Source: Salinibacter sp. 10B (GTDB taxonomy: Bacteria; Bacteroidota; Rhodothermia; Rhodothermales; Salinibacteraceae). From it: 64,000 bases of DNA. How positions within the stretch are numbered: the stretch's first letter is position 1; every line of letters starts with the position of its first letter. This document shows positions 62,522 through 64,000 of the stretch, piece after piece. Location: the NCBI RefSeq assembly GCF_002954405.1, contig NZ_MQWC01000004.1:4010613-4074612 (forward strand), in the 5' to 3' direction. Made by a program: the position numbers and the translations under genes. The notes under the pieces were generated by a model. The model did no database searches, was not told the DNA's origin, and saw nothing but the letters and a program-made list of their open reading frames with translations.

Positions 62522-64000
62522 CTAGGCCATCTGTAACTGGGGACCCGCTTCGAGAATTTCCGACGAGGCCATGTCCTCGTACTGTTCAAAGTGCTCGTTG
62601 AAGAGCCGGACGAGTTCTTCAGCCTGTTCGTCGTAGGCGGCCGGGTCATCCCAGGTCTCGCGCGGCATCAGCAGGTCGTCGGGCACGCCGGGACACTGCT
62701 CGGGCACGTCCAGACCGAAGACCGGCTCCGTCACTTTCGAGGTTTCCAGTAGCGATCCGTCGTGGATGGCGTCGATCATCGCCCGGGTATATTTGAGCGG
62801 GACCCGTTTGCCCGTGCCGTAGGGGCCGCCGGTAATGCCGGTGTTTACGAGCCAGACCTCGGCGTCGTGCTTGCGAATTTTCTCGGCTAGCATCTCCGCG
62901 TATTTGGCCGGGGGCCACACCAGGAAGGCGGCTCCGAAACAGGCCGAGAAGGTGGCCTGTGGCTCATCGACGCCCATCTCCGTGCCCGCCACCTTTGCCG
63001 TGTAGCCGCTGATGAAGTGATACATCGCCTGCTCGGGCGTCAGCTTGCTTACCGGCGGCATCACACCGAACGCATCGTAGGTGAGGAAAATGATGTTGTC
63101 CGGGTGGTCGCCCACCGCGGGAATCTTCGCGTTGTCAATATACTCCAGCGGGTATGATGCCCGGGTATTGACTGTTATGGACGTGTCGTCGTAGTCGACT
63201 TTGCGCGTTTCCTCATCGTAGACGACATTTTCCAGAATGGTACCGTACTGGATGGCGTTGTAGATTTCGGGCTCGTCTTCGGGAGAGAGCCCGATGGCCT
63301 TAGCGTAGCATCCGCCTTCGATGTTGAAGACGCCCGTATCGCTCCAGCAATGCTCATCGTCGCCGATGAGTTTGCGGTTTGGGTCGGCAGACAGCGTCGT
63401 TTTACCGGTGCCGCTGAGACCGAAGAAGAGAGAGACGTCGCCGTCCTCACCTTCGTTGGCCGAGCAGTGCATCGACAAGACATTGCGCTTCGGCATCAAG
63501 TAGTGCATCACCGTAAAGATGCCCTTCTTCATCTCGCCGGCGTACTGCGTGCCAAGGATTACCATCTCCTGGTTTTCAAACGAGAGGTCCACACTCGTTT
63601 TTGAACTCATGTGTTCGGTACGCCGGTTGGCCGGAAACTCACCCGAGTTGTAAATTACGAAGTCCGGCTCACCGAAATTGTCTAGCTCCTCCTGCGACGG
63701 CCGAATCAGCATGTTGTGCATGAAGAGGGCATGGTAGGGCCGAGACGCGATAATTCGCACCTTGAGGCGGTGCTCCGGATCCCAGCCGGCGAACCCATCG
63801 GTCACGTAGATCCGCTTTCGGGTGTTCAGATAGTCCTGAGCCCGTTCTCGATTGATATGGAATGTGTGATCGTCGATTCCCATGTTGATCGGTCCCCACC
63901 AGATGTCATCTTCACTCTCGGGGTTACGAACAATGCGCTTGTCGGCGGGACTGCGGCCGGTTTTCTTGCCGGAGCGGATGGTGAGGGCTCCGCTGTCGGT
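62522..64000 (-). CDS. pckA: Phosphoenolpyruvate carboxykinase (ATP), N-terminus beyond window
   Basis: Gluconeogenic enzyme converting oxaloacetate and ATP to PEP. 492 residues are visible; the frame is open to the right edge, starting with [19 protein letters not shown], so about 40 N-terminal residues are missing. The kinase P-loop is [14 protein letters not shown], with [21 protein letters not shown] and [14 protein letters not shown]. Lys/His/Asp metal residues fit ATP-type PckA, with [15 protein letters not shown]. The C-terminus ends LQMA. Essentially complete catalytic domain. Confidence 0.96.
   Translation of the reverse strand, partial: TDSGALTIRSGKKTGRSPADKRIVRNPESEDDIWWGPINMGIDDHTFHINRERAQDYLNTRKRIYVTDGFAGWDPEHRLKVRIIASRPYHALFMHNMLIRPSQEELDNFGEPDFVIYNSGEFPANRRTEHMSSKTSVDLSFENQEMVILGTQYAGEMKKGIFTVMHYLMPKRNVLSMHCSANEGEDGDVSLFFGLSGTGKTTLSADPNRKLIGDDEHCWSDTGVFNIEGGCYAKAIGLSPEDEPEIYNAIQYGTILENVVYDEETRKVDYDDTSITVNTRASYPLEYIDNAKIPAVGDHPDNIIFLTYDAFGVMPPVSKLTPEQAMYHFISGYTAKVAGTEMGVDEPQATFSACFGAAFLVWPPAKYAEMLAEKIRKHDAEVWLVNTGITGGPYGTGKRVPLKYTRAMIDAIHDGSLLETSKVTEPVFGLDVPEQCPGVPDDLLMPRETWDDPAAYDEQAEELVRLFNEHFEQYEDMASSEILEAGPQLQMA

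Overview
The window looks like chromosome of an extremely halophilic member of the Bacteroidota/Rhodothermota, closest in character to Salinibacter. The grounds are a high G+C content, a strongly acidic proteome (Asp/Glu runs in LeuRS, EF-P, GcvH and PntA), FecI/FecR/TonB-receptor/DUF4249 and SCO/TonB-receptor clusters, a bacillithiol enzyme (BshB1), a Brp/Blh carotene dioxygenase that would supply retinal for rhodopsins, and a permease plus universal-stress-protein pair like those of haloarchaea. The organism call is inferred from gene content; no rRNA is present. The sequence is almost all ordinary chromosome. I found no intact insertion sequence, prophage, CRISPR array, rRNA or tRNA.

Layout. 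1-5.5 kb: partial saccharopine-dehydrogenase-like protein, CoA-binding protein, leuS, bshB1. 5.8-7 kb: an isolated ftsZ paralogue. 7.4-12.5 kb: efp-accB-accC (translation and fatty-acid synthesis), gcvH and guaA. 12.7-16.1 kb: envelope genes (a TPR/PBP-fold LpoA-like protein, bamD) and nadD. 16.3-19.7 kb: thioredoxin-like protein, a small membrane protein, phenylalanine hydroxylase, acylphosphatase, prmC. 19.7-24.3 kb (minus): MltD-like transglycosylase, CDF metal transporter, CDGSH iron-sulfur protein, two small or broken genes. 24.6-29.3 kb: recQ, an exported unknown, bioB. 30.1-35.9 kb: ECF sigma, FecR anti-sigma, TonB receptor and DUF4249 partner. 36.0-38.9 kb: recX, an AI-2E-type permease, punA. 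39.1-41.2 kb (minus): an EF-G paralogue. 41.6-45.5 kb (minus): a likely copper operon (His/Cys-rich exported protein, TonB receptor, CusF-SCO fusion). 45.7-50.3 kb (minus): GST/glutaredoxin-fold protein, epimerase, a degenerate LytS-type kinase, a polytopic membrane protein and an octaheme hydroxylamine-oxidoreductase-like cytochrome. 50.6-55.1 kb: carotene dioxygenase, fasciclin protein, acetyltransferase, SlyD-type isomerase, serC. 55.4-58.6 kb: the three-gene proton-translocating transhydrogenase. 58.8-64 kb: SDR, APC permease, universal stress protein and the 3' part of pckA.

Genes that work together: AccB and AccC form the biotin-dependent carboxylase, and BioB makes its cofactor. FecI, FecR, the STN-bearing TonB receptor and DUF4249 form a cell-surface signalling and uptake unit. 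PntAa, PntAb and PntB form one membrane enzyme. The octaheme cytochrome overlaps by 17 bases with the gene for a membrane protein built from two similar halves, and has its own good promoter; this is the most system-like novelty. Regulatory signals include five good sigma70-like promoters, a LacI/Cre-type palindrome (core GGAAGCGCTTCC) at two exact intergenic sites and one partial one, and a dispersed family of hairpins built on GCGTATTGCGT-like or GTGATGCGTGA-like arms. Many genes have no clear Shine-Dalgarno sequence, so starts were chosen on conserved protein N-termini.
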